Source of the DNA: Latilactobacillus curvatus JCM 1096 = DSM 20019
GTDB taxonomy: Bacteria > Bacillota > Bacilli > Lactobacillales > Lactobacillaceae
Direction of reading: 5' to 3'
Length of the DNA: 64,000 nucleotides
Assembly (NCBI RefSeq): GCF_004101845.1
Contig: NZ_CP026116.1
Location: forward strand, 1,240,001 to 1,304,000
The translations under genes were made by a program, and so were the position numbers. The notes beneath the pieces are model-generated. The model saw nothing but the letters and a program-made list of their open reading frames with translations, was not told where the DNA came from and made no database searches. Positions 62,708 through 64,000 of the stretch are shown in pieces; position 1 is the stretch's first letter, and every line of letters starts with the position of its first letter.

Positions 62708-63031
62708 TTACATTTCAGCGATTTTCTTATCTAAGTATCTTTTTAACTTCTCTTTTGGAAAAGCGCCAGTTACCTTTTCTGTCGCCTGACCATTTTTGAA
62801 GATTAATAGGGTTGGAACGGATTGAATCGCATATTGTTCAGCTAACGCTGCTTGATCCTCTACATCAACGGTTCCTAAGCCAAACTGATCAGCTAATTGT
62901 TCATGTAGTTCAGTAATCATCGGTGTCATAATCCGACAAGGTGCACACCAATCCGCCCAAAAGTCTAAAATCACTAACGGTTGTGTTTGAACAAAGCTTG
63001 CGATGTTCTGTTCTGTTACGGTTTGAATCAT
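62708..63031 (-). CDS. Thioredoxin
   Basis: The 107-residue thioredoxin has LDFWADWCAPCRIMTPM near residue 25 and the cis-Pro loop SVPTLLIFKNGQ. The active site is WCAPC instead of the usual WCGPC, a known natural variant that shifts redox potential. ATG at 63031 follows GGGAG. It lies just downstream of the rRNA operon terminator, with no obvious promoter of its own. Confidence 0.92.
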   Translation of the reverse strand: MIQTVTEQNIASFVQTQPLVILDFWADWCAPCRIMTPMITELHEQLADQFGLGTVDVEDQAALAEQYAIQSVPTLLIFKNGQATEKVTGAFPKEKLKRYLDKKIAEM

Positions 63032-63065
63032 GCTGATTTCTCCCAACTTATTATTTAATTACTAC

Positions 63066-63098
63066 AAAAAAGGTTGAACCTTTCGGCTCAACCTTTTT
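63066..63098 (-). terminator. rRNA operon terminator
   Basis: Minus-strand AAAAAGGTTGA / TCAACCTTTTTT, directly after 5S rRNA. Confidence 0.87.
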
Positions 63099-63104
63099 AT
63101 ATTT

Positions 63105-63221
63105 GCGCGGCAACGTCCTATCCTCGCAGGTAGTTTCCCACCAACTACTATCGGCGCTAAGAAGCTTAACTTCTGTGTTCGACATGGGAACAGGTGTATC
63201 CTTCTTGCTATCGCCACCACA
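63105..63221 (-). rRNA. rrf: 5S ribosomal RNA
   Basis: The minus strand reads TGTGGTGGCGATAGC, then ACACCTGTTCCCATGTCGAAC and CGATAGTAGTTGGTGGG, the standard 5S core. About 117 bases. Confidence 0.95.
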
Positions 63222-63312
63222 CTATTTTGTGCTTGCGCACTGAGAAGAACTTCGTTCTCTCAAAACTGCATAATAAGTAATATTTCATTTCAAAAGCCTA
63301 ACATTGCACCTT

Positions 63313-64000
<688 letters not shown>

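Overview
The window is a stretch of low-GC Gram-positive chromosome, most likely from a lactic acid bacterium of the Lactobacillaceae. The gene content, AGGAGG-type ribosome binding sites, T-box/THF/L10 leaders, the NADH oxidase, acetate kinase and peptide/amino-acid gene set, and the SDS-like TGAGCATTAAC-containing intergenic hairpins all fit a Latilactobacillus (sakei/curvatus-like) genome. The genus is an inference; no database was consulted. It ends inside an rRNA operon (5S and the 3' part of 23S on the minus strand).

Layout. 1-6.2 kb: dihydrofolate-reductase-like protein, a tiny membrane protein, a Qnr-like pentapeptide protein, an aldo/keto reductase, a MATE exporter coupled to a secreted nuclease lipoprotein, and trpS behind a tryptophan T-box. 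6.6-15.2 kb: helD, the tsaD-rimI-tsaB tRNA-modification operon, a folate ECF S-component behind a THF riboswitch, ansA and an acyl-ACP thioesterase. 14.3-21.5 kb: the conserved replication/repair cluster tadA-ffs(SRP RNA)-dnaX-ybaB-recR-yaaL-tmk-darA-holB-yabA-rsmI. 21.7-27 kb: small membrane protein, methyltransferase, mprF, rplJ-rplL with L10 leader. 27-34.8 kb: ackA, purine permease plus adenine deaminase, rplK-rplA, an alpha/beta hydrolase, and rpmG-secE-nusG. Two short genes, secE and rpmG, lie between nusG and menA.

35.2-41.8 kb is a recognisable flavin-based extracellular electron transfer (FLEET/EET) locus: menA/dmkA, the two-domain flavoprotein pplA, ndh2, eetA, eetB and a polyprenyl diphosphate synthase (dmkB). 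The flavin exporter/flavinyltransferase genes (fmnA/fmnB) are not in the window. 42-46.8 kb: tRNA-Thr, a HAD phosphatase, a DUF2187-like protein, a TetR regulator facing a MacB-like ABC exporter, and a YitT protein. 46.8-52.2 kb looks like one minus-strand operon for peptide and serine use: sdaAB-sdaAA-OPT transporter-PqqD-like protein-C69 dipeptidase. The dipeptidase is broken by an in-frame amber codon. 52.5-58.2 kb: NmrA-like oxidoreductase, a protein with a histone-like Lys/Ala tail, an NlpC/P60 hydrolase, an NADH oxidase and a cystine symporter. 58.3-63 kb: an IS30 element beside a decayed RpiR regulator, a strong candidate structured ncRNA, a split ThrE exporter, an MFS drug exporter and thioredoxin.

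The most unusual signal is a family of about 14 intergenic hairpin elements (full copies ~95-125 bp) with conserved ends and co-varying arms. All lie 3' of genes, and several directly abut or supply the stop codon. A palindrome at 53145-53175 encodes the identical KKAD C-termini of two convergent genes and probably terminates both.
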